A stretch of DNA of 54,410 bases from a virus, in IMG/VR virus record IMGVR_UViG_3300029266_000978, positions 1 through 54,410 of that record; one strand, given 5' to 3'. The notes under the pieces were generated by a model. The model did not search any database, was not told the DNA's origin, and saw only the letters and a list, made by a program, of their open reading frames with translations. Of the stretch, positions 45,895-53,782 are shown piece by piece (the first letter of the stretch is position 1; the number at the start of each line of letters is the position of its first letter). Position numbers and translations under genes: made by a program.

Positions 45895-46307
45895 TCTAAT
45901 TGATTTTGAGGTTTATAAATAGTATATCCTGGAAATTGAGTAGTAACTAATTGTTTAAATAGTTTCCATCGCATTGGGAATGACTCATTAGCTCTACCTT
46001 TTGTTTCAATTATAAAATCCTCACCTATAAAGTCTGGAGTATATTTAATAGGTAAAATTCTTTTCTCACCTCTATTTTTATAATCTCCTTTACCATTAGC
46101 TTGTCTTTCATAGACTTGATTTTCAAAATGAAAACCATTTAATAAAACAAAGGTTTCTCCTTCATATTTGCTTTTTATGCCCGCTTCTTTCATGGCTACG
46201 TACATATGCTTTTCAAGTCCTGAAGCAAAGTCAATACCATCATATGATACTTTCTTTGCTCTAACTGGACCTCGCTTGCCGCTCTTTCTTTTAAAAGGTT
46301 TTCGCAT
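45849..46307 (-). CDS. Endonuclease I-like Holliday-junction resolvase
   Basis: 152 residues from ATG 46307 (an upstream ATG would overlap the neighbouring gene more). The basic start RKPFKRKSGKRGPVRAKKV is followed by FASGLEKHMYVAMKEAGIKSKYE, then YTPDFIGEDFIIETKGR. The E, D and ExK residues match T7 endonuclease I (SGLE..., YTPDF..., ETKG), a PD-(D/E)XK nuclease that resolves branched DNA and debranches replication products before packaging. It sits in the replication operon, 17 bases overlapping the MazG-like gene. Confidence 0.75.
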   Translation of the reverse strand: MRKPFKRKSGKRGPVRAKKVSYDGIDFASGLEKHMYVAMKEAGIKSKYEGETFVLLNGFHFENQVYERQANGKGDYKNRGEKRILPIKYTPDFIGEDFIIETKGRANESFPMRWKLFKQLVTTQFPGYTIYKPQNQLECQETVRLILSKQKK

Positions 46308-46530
46308 CTTGTTCTTGTAAATCTTCTGTGTAAACTTCTTTAGCTTTTTGTAAATACAATACAGCATCCATAAGTTCTTCTTGTAAATGATTAAGCCATT
46401 CAAACATTGCTGCTGGATCTTGCTCAAGAGTTACGCCATACTTTTTAAAGCCTACGTCAGATCTTGATACAAACTTTGTTACAACTCTTTCTACAACTGG
46501 ATCTCTAAATTCTATTTGTTTTGTTTTCAT
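46291..46530 (-). CDS. Small MazG-like phage protein
   Basis: 79 residues. FVSRSDVGFKKYGVTLEQDPAAMFEWLNHLQEELMDAVLYLQKAKE matches a small family with a helical EWLxHLxEELxDAxxY core, reminiscent of the all-alpha NTP pyrophosphohydrolase half-fold (EExxD). It begins in an ATG/TAA-type overlap with the GIY-YIG/MazG gene (46530) and its end overlaps the resolvase. It may pair with the MazG half of its neighbour. No full EExxE...ExxD set is seen, so catalysis alone is doubtful. Confidence 0.6.
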   Translation of the reverse strand: MKTKQIEFRDPVVERVVTKFVSRSDVGFKKYGVTLEQDPAAMFEWLNHLQEELMDAVLYLQKAKEVYTEDLQEQDAKTF

Positions 46531-47294
46531 TATAGTGTTTGTTTTACAAAGGTTCCATTAATCATATTACCCTTGCGATTTTTAATTACATCATAAGCTG
46601 ATGTTACGCAGTCTTCTATTCTAAGATCTTCTAATGCTGCTAAGTTAGTCAAAACTATTGTAATATCCCCTATTGCATCAATAGTTTCTGCTATATCATT
46701 CTTAAGCAAAGCTTCAGCTAATTCACCAACTTCTTCTACTAATTTTAAATATTGAGTTTTAGAATCACCTTTAGAATATATACCTTTATCTTTGGCCCAT
46801 ATTCTTATTGAATCATATATGTTTTCTTCTAATTCTTCTGGAATTTCAACAGTTGCCATCGCTACTTCAAAAGCTTTATTATAAATATAACATCTCTCTT
46901 TATTAAACATTGAGATTTTAGCGTTTGACATTATCCAATCAACAGCTGATGGTGTTACTTTAAATTTGCCGTGTGGTGTTTCCCATTCCATATCTAATTG
47001 ATCTAATAATCTGCCTTTTAATTTATTTAAAGGACACGGGAATGTACTTGTTTGTTCTGTAGAATTTATTTTCATTTTATTTGATTGTGTTAAATTTTTA
47101 TATGATTGTCTGTCAATTTTGTAACCATGGGCTTTTTGTAATTGTATTTCCATAGTTGATATATAATCTATATCCTCGCTTTCAAGTAAAACTTCATACT
47201 CGCCTTTAGCATATCCTTGCTGCTTAGTAACTCTTGTATAAAGATTACGTGTAACTCCAATTTTTTTACCGGGAATGTGATAAATATAATACAT
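46530..47294 (-). CDS. GIY-YIG-like / MazG-like fusion protein
   Basis: 254 residues with two parts. Residues 1-65 look like a compact GIY-YIG nuclease: YYIYHIPGKKIGVT, catalytic-type Arg in TRVTKQQG and Glu in MEIQLQKAHGY. Residues about 165-245 are MazG-like: LKLVEEVGELAEALLKN (E187, E188, E191) and ETIDAIGDITIVL (E203, D206, D210), an NTP pyrophosphohydrolase pattern. An internal ATG at 47075 has an A-rich leader (CAATCAAATAAAATG) like other gene starts here, so a shorter MazG-only form may also be made. Confidence 0.65.
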   Translation of the reverse strand: MYYIYHIPGKKIGVTRNLYTRVTKQQGYAKGEYEVLLESEDIDYISTMEIQLQKAHGYKIDRQSYKNLTQSNKMKINSTEQTSTFPCPLNKLKGRLLDQLDMEWETPHGKFKVTPSAVDWIMSNAKISMFNKERCYIYNKAFEVAMATVEIPEELEENIYDSIRIWAKDKGIYSKGDSKTQYLKLVEEVGELAEALLKNDIAETIDAIGDITIVLTNLAALEDLRIEDCVTSAYDVIKNRKGNMINGTFVKQTL

Positions 47295-47302
47295 AGTTTT
47301 TA

Positions 47303-48130
47303 TTATTTGCCAACACTTAACTCTGCTTTAATTGCAGCATAAGGATTGTAGTTATTTAATTTAATTTCGAAATCGCATGGTATATAAAGTGTTTGACTAT
47401 CTTTAGCTATAAACAAGCCTTCGTCTAATTCTAACTTAGGTAAAGCTCTATTTGATCTAGTTAAGTATAACCTAGCTTGATCTAAATGATTGTTGTATAA
47501 ATGACAATCACCTAACTGACCTATTAATTCTCCAGGCTCATATCCAGATCCTTTAGCTAACATCTCTAGTAGCAATCCATACATTGCTATATCATAAGGT
47601 AATCCTAAAAATACATCAGCAGATCTTTGTTGCCACATTAAATCTAGTTTACCCTTGTTTATATAAACTTGGAAAGCGTAATGACAAGGAGGCAATGCCA
47701 TTTCTTTTAGATCTTGCGGAGCCCACGCGCTAACTATTAAGCGCCTCGATTGAGGATCTAGCTTAATGCTATACACTAATGATTTAAGCTGATCTACGCC
47801 TTCAAAATCGCGCCATTGTTTTCCATAAACTGGGCCTAATGTTTCATCTGTTCTGCCTGATCTTTCATAATCAGGTCTCCAATACTTAACGCCGTTATCT
47901 TCTAAGTATTTTAAATCTGTTCTACCATTTAATATCCAAAGCAATTCTGTTCTTGCTGCATTAAAAGAAACTTTCTTTCCAGTTAATAAGGGGAACCCGT
48001 CAGACATCTGGTGTCGTATAGTTCTTCCGAAGATAGATCGCGTCCCAGTGCCTGTTCGGTCCTCCTTATCCATTCCTGTGTTGAGTATTTCTGATAGTAA
48101 TCCTCTGTATTCATTTTCTATGTTTTTCAT
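47303..48130 (-). CDS. thyA: Thymidylate synthase (ThyA type)
   Basis: Converts dUMP to dTMP with methylene-tetrahydrofolate. 275 residues from ATG 48130; the in-frame ATG at 48181 would overlap the upstream gene by 71 bases. Family motifs are all present: DRTGTGTRSIFG at 24-35, catalytic C149 in LPPCHYAFQVY, QRSADVFLGLPYDIAMYG at 168-185, GDCHLYNNH at 207-215. With RNR and MazG-type genes it supports dNTP supply. It overlaps the upstream 87-residue gene by 20 bases. Confidence 0.95.
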   Translation of the reverse strand: MKNIENEYRGLLSEILNTGMDKEDRTGTGTRSIFGRTIRHQMSDGFPLLTGKKVSFNAARTELLWILNGRTDLKYLEDNGVKYWRPDYERSGRTDETLGPVYGKQWRDFEGVDQLKSLVYSIKLDPQSRRLIVSAWAPQDLKEMALPPCHYAFQVYINKGKLDLMWQQRSADVFLGLPYDIAMYGLLLEMLAKGSGYEPGELIGQLGDCHLYNNHLDQARLYLTRSNRALPKLELDEGLFIAKDSQTLYIPCDFEIKLNNYNPYAAIKAELSVGK

Positions 48131-48374
48131 AATAGTATTTACAATATTCAAATATTTTCTGCCATATGACAGTCTTTTCATAACTCTCGGGACTTTGGTT
48201 TGTTGATCCTTTATTTGTTATAACAACATACCATTCAGTGGTAGACTTTGCTTTAGGTGCTATAGCTATGCCATTGTTTACACACCATCTATATGCTTCC
48301 CAATCTTTGGAATCATATCCGGTTATACCCATATCGATAGAACCTTTACGCTTCTTGCCTATACCACTACCCAT
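48111..48374 (-). CDS. Small hypothetical protein, 87 residues
   Basis: A basic start (MGSGIGKKRKGSIDMGITGY) is followed by SKDWEAYRWCVNNGIAIAPKAKSTTEWYVVITNKGSTNQSPESY and an aromatic helical end (IWQKIFEYCKYYYEKHRK). Start ATG 48374 immediately precedes the primase stop on this strand, and the end overlaps thyA by 20 bases. The layout is that of a small alpha/beta phage protein of unknown function; no catalytic motif seen. Confidence 0.6.
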   Translation of the reverse strand: MGSGIGKKRKGSIDMGITGYDSKDWEAYRWCVNNGIAIAPKAKSTTEWYVVITNKGSTNQSPESYEKTVIWQKIFEYCKYYYEKHRK

Positions 48375-50096
48375 TTATTCCCATGGCATTTTTTCGCCGC
48401 TAACATTAATTTGTTCATGAGGTATAAAACAACCTGACTTCGGTTCCCATTTAAAATGTGCTTCAGCTCCATTAGTACCTAAGTTTTGAAACTTAACTTT
48501 TAACACTTTAGCTTTAACAGTTTTCTGTTCATAATCTCTATGAACTAATATACCATGATAAGAAGCATCATACCATTCACCTCCTCCTTTAATGTTATAC
48601 ATTGTAGGTTCTTCTATTTGTCCTTGTTGATTCTTATACATCTTAGTAGGATGTGCAACAATAAATACTAATACGTCATACTTCTTAGCAAAGAGTTCAA
48701 TCTTCATTAAGTATTCCATAGTATATCTATTAACATCCTCAGTCTTACAATCTACATCTCTTACCTTATTGAATGGATCAATGACTAAACATTTAATACC
48801 TTTACGTTTAACTAGCTCAGCTCCTTTACGAAGAACAGATTCTAAAGTATAACGTTCCATATCAATGTGGAAATAATTACTATTACAATGATCAGCTACT
48901 TGATTCCATCTTTCCCCACCAATATCTTCTTTAGTAGGCATGCCTTGCCAAGTCTTACGCATTAATTTATGAGCGTGTAAATAAGTTGGTTGATTCTCCG
49001 GCGAAGCAAAAGCCGTTTTCCATCCATAATTAGTATTGTATCCAATAACCATTTGATCGACAAAATCTGACTTACCGGAAGACGGAATGCCAGTAACAGT
49101 AATGAATTGACCAGTGTAAGTTGAAAAGATATCGTCAAAATTTTGAAGGCCAACTTGAAATCCTGGTTTAAAGCCATTGCGAACAAAGTCGGTAACTTCA
49201 TCTTCAACATCCCTGAACGTTGTAACATTCTCGAGAGGTACAGGTCTTGCTCCTTCAATTCTCTCTGATAGTTTTTGTTTTCCATATTTTTGTAGGTATT
49301 CATTTGCATCTTTGCAATCATCGAATGATGCTAGATAACAAACTTCAGAGCCTAACCTTCTGACTAATTCAGATTGTAATGCTTGTCCAGCTTCATCGGA
49401 ATCACATGCTAATATTATCTTTTCTTTATCGCTAAAGTAATCAATACAAGCATCTAAGTATTCTAAGTTATTTGTGTTAAGAGTTGCACCATTAGGAACA
49501 GATATAGCGTTTGGTATACCGGCTTCATGCAATGCTAATACATCCATTTCACCTTCTACTATAACACAATATTCATATCCTATTATACTATTTATATTAT
49601 AGAATACTTTTTCAGCACCCTTATATAACTTAAAGTTTTTTCTTCCATCGCGATACTTAATATTAATAAGTTGATCACCCATAAAATAATTAAACTTTAT
49701 AACATTCTCGGTTTTACCGGTCTGAGGCATAAACTCAGGACCCTCACTGATATTTAAATCAATAAGAGTCTGAGTAGATATTCCTCTTGTTTTAAACCAT
49801 TCAATTACTTTATCACTGACAAACTCAGGATTCGCACTAGTAGTCTTAGTGACTGGTCTAACGTAGGTTTTTTCACTAGCTCCCTTACGTTGGTACGTAT
49901 GTAATTGAAATGATGTATTACAATTGTGACAAGTACCGAGACCACGTTCCCAGTCGTAAGAAGCACACTTTGCTTTTACATTTTTGGGTTTTCTATCAGG
50001 AGAACAGTTAGGGCATATACCCTGTTTCTTTCCTTCCTCAAGCTTATGTTGATTGAATTCATCAATCTCAAATCCATTGATCTCTGTTGTCTGCAT
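48375..50096 (-). CDS. Primase-helicase (T7 gp4-like)
   Basis: Replication engine that makes primers and unwinds DNA. 573 residues. Zinc-binding domain: C28, C31, C44, C56, C59 in ICPNCSPD and TCHNCN. TOPRIM primase: VEGEMDVLALHEAGI (E181) and ILACDSDEAG (D232, D234). DnaB/RecA-like helicase: Walker A GIPSSGKS at 336-343, Walker B KCLVIDPFNKV (D440) and HPTKMYKNQQG plus YNIKGGGEWYDASYHGIL near the C-terminus. It is fully bifunctional in one chain. It is downstream of SSB and recombination genes. Confidence 0.93.
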   Translation of the reverse strand: MQTTEINGFEIDEFNQHKLEEGKKQGICPNCSPDRKPKNVKAKCASYDWERGLGTCHNCNTSFQLHTYQRKGASEKTYVRPVTKTTSANPEFVSDKVIEWFKTRGISTQTLIDLNISEGPEFMPQTGKTENVIKFNYFMGDQLINIKYRDGRKNFKLYKGAEKVFYNINSIIGYEYCVIVEGEMDVLALHEAGIPNAISVPNGATLNTNNLEYLDACIDYFSDKEKIILACDSDEAGQALQSELVRRLGSEVCYLASFDDCKDANEYLQKYGKQKLSERIEGARPVPLENVTTFRDVEDEVTDFVRNGFKPGFQVGLQNFDDIFSTYTGQFITVTGIPSSGKSDFVDQMVIGYNTNYGWKTAFASPENQPTYLHAHKLMRKTWQGMPTKEDIGGERWNQVADHCNSNYFHIDMERYTLESVLRKGAELVKRKGIKCLVIDPFNKVRDVDCKTEDVNRYTMEYLMKIELFAKKYDVLVFIVAHPTKMYKNQQGQIEEPTMYNIKGGGEWYDASYHGILVHRDYEQKTVKAKVLKVKFQNLGTNGAEAHFKWEPKSGCFIPHEQINVSGEKMPWE

Positions 50097-50153
50097 TTAT
50101 TTAATTTAATTTAATTAATTATTCTCCTACTAAAGGGATATGTTTGTCTGTAC

Positions 50154-50462
50154 TTAAAAAGGTAAATCGTCTGCAGGCATTGGTGCTGCTGCTGCTTGCT
50201 GTGGCTGATCGGTTCTTGGTGCTGCTGCAACATTATCTCCGTTAGTCCATACTACCTTTACATTTCCAAGATAAACCTTAGCTACTTTAGCTTCGCGCTC
50301 TTCTTTTGATTGTTCTACAACTACAGGTCCTTGATTACCGAACTGATCGACTTCATCATTGATTGTAATTGTGATAGGTAAATACTTACCCTTCTTTCCT
50401 ACATAGATCTTTTCTTTAGGAATTTCATTTAAATTGATACTTGCTTTAATAATACTTGCCAT
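50154..50462 (-). CDS. Single-stranded DNA-binding protein candidate
   Basis: 102 residues. MASIIKASINLNEIPKEKIYVGKKGKYLPITITI is an OB-fold-like strand order (DEVDQFGNQGPVVVEQSKEEREA...VYLGNVKVVW), followed by an Ala/Gln/Pro-rich linker and an acidic tip PADDLPF. The DDLPF ending resembles the SSB tail (DDIPF) that recruits replication and repair proteins. It lies between the exonuclease and primase-helicase genes, where an SSB is expected. Assigned by tail, size and context. Confidence 0.75.
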   Translation of the reverse strand: MASIIKASINLNEIPKEKIYVGKKGKYLPITITINDEVDQFGNQGPVVVEQSKEEREAKVAKVYLGNVKVVWTNGDNVAAAPRTDQPQQAAAAPMPADDLPF

Positions 50463-50464
50463 AA

Positions 50465-51196
50465 TTATAGTGTTTGATTTATAAAATAATTTTGTGGATT
50501 AAAATCCGGGTTTTCGTAAAACAATTTATATGCTTCACATGCTCTTTCAACTTTATCCTTGCCTTTAGCATAGAATTCTTCTGAACAATCGTATATACCT
50601 ATTTGATTTGTTGATTTATCTATAGCTATGAATATTAATTCATAACCAAACAATTCACGATATATATAAGCTTGACTGTTATAATTATATTTTTGCGCAG
50701 AGTAACGGAATTTTGTTATATCGGCTGTTGTTTTTAAATCAATAACCAGTTTTTGATCGTGATTTATTATATCAGCTTTACCTTTCCAAAGTCTTCCATT
50801 TATCTTTGCAATACCAGGTACTTCATATTCAATGTTATTACCTTGTATTAAGTCTAAGCAAATTTCATTAGACATCATAGTGTCTATCATTACTTCTAAC
50901 TTATCTACTTCGGATTGTAACAAACACATTTCGCCACCTGATATCTCTTTATATGCTTTAGTATTTCTAGTAGTAGCTTCAACTATTCTAAATTTCTTAA
51001 GCTTTTCAGGTTCAAGAATTGCAGTATGAAAGTAACCACCTACTAAAAACGCTGGGATTTGCTTTTGAGCATCTCTTAGCGATAAAGGATTAGTTAATAG
51101 CTTAGAGATATCTGAGTTACTTAGAAATTGCTTTCCAAAGTCACCGTAATAATGCTCATCTATTCTAAGCTTATCTAGTTCTTCTTTTCTTGTCAT
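50465..51196 (-). CDS. PD-(D/E)XK exonuclease (RecB/Cas4-like, DUF3799 type)
   Basis: 243 residues. Resects double-stranded DNA ends to feed the neighbouring annealing protein. GGYFHTAILEPEK at 53-65, E125 in EYEVPG, KGKADIINH with D142, VIDLKTT with D153-L-K155, and NSQAYIYRE with Q175 give the RecB-family nuclease order. The start overlaps the annealing gene by four bases (ATGA), the usual exonuclease-annealase pair of phage recombination systems. Confidence 0.85.
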   Translation of the reverse strand: MTRKEELDKLRIDEHYYGDFGKQFLSNSDISKLLTNPLSLRDAQKQIPAFLVGGYFHTAILEPEKLKKFRIVEATTRNTKAYKEISGGEMCLLQSEVDKLEVMIDTMMSNEICLDLIQGNNIEYEVPGIAKINGRLWKGKADIINHDQKLVIDLKTTADITKFRYSAQKYNYNSQAYIYRELFGYELIFIAIDKSTNQIGIYDCSEEFYAKGKDKVERACEAYKLFYENPDFNPQNYFINQTL

Positions 51197-51696
51197 AATG
51201 TTTTTAAAGTTTCAGCAGGAATAGTATATTTAGATTTTATTGCATCCAACTTACCACCTGCTTTTAAGTAGTCTTTTGCTTTTGTTAATGCTTCTCCTTG
51301 AAGCGTTGGTTTATTAAGAGCATCACTGTCTTGAGTGTCATCGATTAGAAATAAATTTCCAAGAGCGTATTTTTTTCCATAAGAAGAAGCACTACCAAAC
51401 TTTTGCGGCATTTGCATACCTTTTTGAGCCAGGTCGATTCCGACGATTGAAGTAGCGTGTATAGCATTTTCACCATCAGACACAGTAGCTTTAGACTCTA
51501 GAATAGGAAAGTCTTGATTAGACTCTATTAATCTTTCGCTAATTATTACTGAGACACCTAGTTCTAGTAAATAAGGTTTAGTTGCTTCAAGGATGTCTTC
51601 GGCGGATCTGAAGTTATACTTGCCGAAGGAGTTAAATCTACTTTTTTTCGATTTGAACTTTGTCTGGATTGTAGCCAGCTTTTCATTTAATTGCAT
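51193..51696 (-). CDS. ERF-family single-strand annealing protein
   Basis: 167 residues. Pairs complementary single strands in recombination and replication repair. FGKYNFRSAEDILEATKPYLLELGVSVIISE and FGSASSYGKKYALGNLFLIDDTQDSD are the ERF superfamily signature. The C-terminal half is charged and likely contacts partners. It follows a repeated 40-base promoter candidate (51715-51754) and an AACCAAAACCAAAT leader, and is translationally coupled to the exonuclease. Confidence 0.88.
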   Translation of the reverse strand: MQLNEKLATIQTKFKSKKSRFNSFGKYNFRSAEDILEATKPYLLELGVSVIISERLIESNQDFPILESKATVSDGENAIHATSIVGIDLAQKGMQMPQKFGSASSYGKKYALGNLFLIDDTQDSDALNKPTLQGEALTKAKDYLKAGGKLDAIKSKYTIPAETLKTL

Positions 51697-51702
51697 ATTG
51701 GT

Positions 51703-51718
51703 ATTTGGTTTTGGTTTA
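51703..51718 (-). promoter_or_regulatory. Shared gene-leader motif, copy 2
   Basis: On the minus strand this reads TAAACCAAAACCAAAT and lies just before the ERF gene start (51696). It is identical to 6633-6648 on the plus strand. Confidence 0.35.
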
Positions 51719-51754
51719 TTAAATTATCTGCACTCTGTCGTAGTACGTTTGTAA
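51715..51754 (-). promoter_or_regulatory. Promoter candidate, copy 1 (40-bp element)
   Basis: On the minus strand: TTACAAACGTACTACGACAG followed by AGTGCAGATAATTTAATAAA. It is identical to 54261-54300 at 33 of 40 positions. Shared parts are TTACAAA, TACGACA, AGT and GATAATnTAATAAA, the last resembling a -10 region. It stands 19 bases before the ERF start. Likely a phage-specific promoter for the recombination-replication block. Confidence 0.6.
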
Positions 51755-51765
51755 AATTGTTTATT

Positions 51766-52515
51766 CTATAGGTAATCTATTACTTGATCAGGTTCGGTAT
51801 TAGCTATTAGTTTATCTATAGCTTCTTTTTTTATTTGTGATACTCTTACATTAGCTGTATCCATACTCATGTTTAATATAGAGGCAATTTTCTTTGCCGA
51901 CATTCTATCACAATCTAAACCATATGAATATCTTAATACATCATATTGTCTTTCAGTTAAGTATTCTCTCATTAAACCTAATAGATAAGCATTCATTAAT
52001 CCTATATTATAAGGAGCAGAGTTATCTTCTATTTGATACACAGGGTTTTCTTCGTCATTATTAGTGTCATCATAGCTTGAGAATACACTATTAAAAAATA
52101 AAGAAACCATTTTGTTATCTTCAGGGTTTTTTCTTATTTGATTTAATTTATGTTCTGGTATCTTTACATCTCCTCTATTAATATCTATAGCTCTTCTTAT
52201 AGCTCCCTTAATTCTTTTACTTAAGAATGATTTTAAAGTTTTTTCAATGTCTTCTGAATCAATTAATTGATCCCAGTCTAATTTATCTACTGCTCTAACT
52301 AATCCGGAATTACCTTCTTGTATTAAATCATTAATACTTAATACGCCTGAAGCTTGCTGAGATGTTGCAAACTTGCGAGCTAAGTTTTCTACCAACGGCA
52401 TAAACTTTATTATTAGTTCATCTCTTGTATAGTAGTCATAAAACTTGTCTTCTGGCATAGACGCTTTTAAATCCTCCTTATATCTTATATAATTTCGGAT
52501 ATTGTATTTTTTCAT
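51766..52515 (-). CDS. Sigma-70 family RNA polymerase sigma factor
   Basis: 249 residues. Directs host RNA polymerase to chosen promoters. Region 2 spans about 33-115: ELIIKFMPLVENLARKFA, INDLIQEGNSGLVRAVDKLD (region 2.2 contact) and FLSKRIKGAIRRAID for -10 recognition. Region 4 is near 185-240: LTERQYDVLRYSYGLD, SAKKIASILNMSMDTANVRVSQIKKEAIDKL, a helix-turn-helix for the -35 site. Regions 1.1 and most of region 3 are absent. It overlaps the upstream HTH gene by four bases. A likely middle/late switch for this phage. Confidence 0.88.
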   Translation of the reverse strand: MKKYNIRNYIRYKEDLKASMPEDKFYDYYTRDELIIKFMPLVENLARKFATSQQASGVLSINDLIQEGNSGLVRAVDKLDWDQLIDSEDIEKTLKSFLSKRIKGAIRRAIDINRGDVKIPEHKLNQIRKNPEDNKMVSLFFNSVFSSYDDTNNDEENPVYQIEDNSAPYNIGLMNAYLLGLMREYLTERQYDVLRYSYGLDCDRMSAKKIASILNMSMDTANVRVSQIKKEAIDKLIANTEPDQVIDYL

Positions 52516-53129
52516 AGCTGTCTATTTAGTAGTTCTTTTTCTTTCTTAAGTTCATTACCCATGTTTCTATATATTGTTCTTGTTGAGCAACCAAGGTAAT
52601 TTGCTAATTTACTTATGGTTATTTTCTCCTTGCTGTGTACTATTATCATAGCATCGTAAATTTCAGACTCAGATATTTTGCTTCTACCTATCATGTGACC
52701 TACAATAGATAACTTTTGTCTTACATCAAGACCAGTAAAGTCTTTGAATATTATTTTACGTAATTTATTAGGAGGAGCTTTATCTAGATCCATAAGGGAT
52801 ACATCGTATACCATGCTTTCTAGTAATCTCTCTGAAACATTGAAGGTAGTAAAATTATTTCTATTATCACATATATATTCAGCTATTTTTTTAAAGCCTT
52901 CTTGCGTCATATTAGAATTCAAGTACCATAATACATATAGATGCCATTTAAGACTCTTATAAGTAGTGATTTTGGCCTTAGAGCCGAAGAGTGTATAGCA
53001 TTCATGCGTACCCTTCTCGTAAAAGTATCCCCAGTCAAATGTCTCTGTTGGTTTGTCTGAGATAGGATTTCTTTTATATGTAACTCTATGCCGATGCAGG
53101 TAATCCATTCTTCTTTCTTTCTGTGACAT
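52512..53129 (-). CDS. HTH protein, probable transcription regulator
   Basis: 205 residues. The N-terminal two thirds are a helical domain of unknown type (WYLNSNMTQEGFKKIAEYICDN, VSERLLESMVYDVSLMDLDKAPPNKL). The C-terminal 40 residues form a clean helix-turn-helix: KITISKLANYLGCSTRTIYRNMGNELKKE. It is ATGA-coupled to the sigma factor, suggesting joint control of transcription or an anti-sigma/activator role. The DNA target is unknown. Confidence 0.65.
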   Translation of the reverse strand: MSQKERRMDYLHRHRVTYKRNPISDKPTETFDWGYFYEKGTHECYTLFGSKAKITTYKSLKWHLYVLWYLNSNMTQEGFKKIAEYICDNRNNFTTFNVSERLLESMVYDVSLMDLDKAPPNKLRKIIFKDFTGLDVRQKLSIVGHMIGRSKISESEIYDAMIIVHSKEKITISKLANYLGCSTRTIYRNMGNELKKEKELLNRQL

Positions 53130-53142
53130 TAGCCTCTTACTA

Positions 53143-53180
53143 TTTATTAATACTAGCTAGTGTCGCACTATTAGTATAAG
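53143..53180 (-). promoter_or_regulatory. Weak promoter candidate, related element
   Basis: On the minus strand: TACTAATAGTGCGACACTAG then CTAGTATTAATAAA, 14 bases before the HTH gene start. It keeps the CGACA and TAATAAA blocks of the 40-bp element but with three fewer bases between them, so it may be a divergent third copy or coincidence. Confidence 0.3.
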
Positions 53181-53374
53181 ATTAATTTTAGTCTTCTGTT
53201 ATATTTCTTAAAAAGCTTTGCTTTATTTTGTAGTCTTCCGTTACAAATAATTATATTTTTGTTTTGCTGGAATTCAGCTGAGATAACATCTCTTACAATA
53301 CTACCATGCAATTCAGCTATCCTACTGGTTAACAGCGCTATATGCTGCTTTTTTCTTTTGTTATCAAAGTTCAT
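53171..53374 (-). CDS. Small basic hypothetical protein, 67 residues
   Basis: MNFDNKRKKQHIALLTSRIAELHG, VISAEFQQNKNIIICNGRL and a basic hydrophobic end (KLFKKYNRRLKLILY). Overlaps the upstream gene by 11 bases. It has the look of a small early protein, possibly nucleic-acid-binding; no recognised family. Confidence 0.5.
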   Translation of the reverse strand: MNFDNKRKKQHIALLTSRIAELHGSIVRDVISAEFQQNKNIIICNGRLQNKAKLFKKYNRRLKLILY

Positions 53375-53642
53375 ATTTATTTTTAAGTGCTATTATTTTG
53401 TTATTAATTTCTGCAGCTTTAGTATAGTCTTCAACGTCTATCATTTCTTTACGAGCTTCCTCTAATTTAATTAACTCTTCAGCTATAAGATCTTGTTGAC
53501 TAACAGTGCCAAGAGATATATCGTCTTGTCCTTCAAGCATGCTTTCTAAATCTTTTTTAAATTCGTCGTCATGAGCTTTTTGTTTTTTAATAATTAAATT
53601 TACTATAGCTTCAGCTATTCTATTGATATCTTTGTCAGTCAT
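53364..53642 (-). CDS. Small coiled-coil protein with UVR-like helix pair
   Basis: 92 residues. The C-terminal EELIKLEEARKEMIDVEDYTKAAEINNKIIALK resembles the UVR domain of UvrB/UvrC (L..x.EM..A....DYxxAA.xRxxI..L), a helix hairpin used for protein-protein contact; the rest is a charged helix. Could bind UvrA/C-like host proteins or a Clp adaptor; that is speculation. Its start shares bases with the stop of the upstream gene (TAATG). Confidence 0.5.
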   Translation of the reverse strand: MTDKDINRIAEAIVNLIIKKQKAHDDEFKKDLESMLEGQDDISLGTVSQQDLIAEELIKLEEARKEMIDVEDYTKAAEINNKIIALKNKYEL

Positions 53643-53782
53643 TATTTTGTTTTAAATCTTTCCACTCTTTCTTTTACAGCTTTATTTATTTTAGCTTTTT
53701 CTTCATACCTATCTTTTAATCTTGTCTCTAGCCAACCAGTTATAGGATTTATTAAATGGTCGTTTAAGCTTCTATCTTTCAT
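53642..53782 (-). CDS. Small basic protein, 46 residues
   Basis: ATG 53782, TAA 53642-53644 overlapping the next ATG (TAATG). MKDRSLNDHLINPITGWLET, RLKDRYEEKAKINKAVKERV and a basic end. The start overlaps the end of the upstream gene by 11 bases. Tight coupling on both sides supports it. Function unknown. Confidence 0.5.
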   Translation of the reverse strand: MKDRSLNDHLINPITGWLETRLKDRYEEKAKINKAVKERVERFKTK

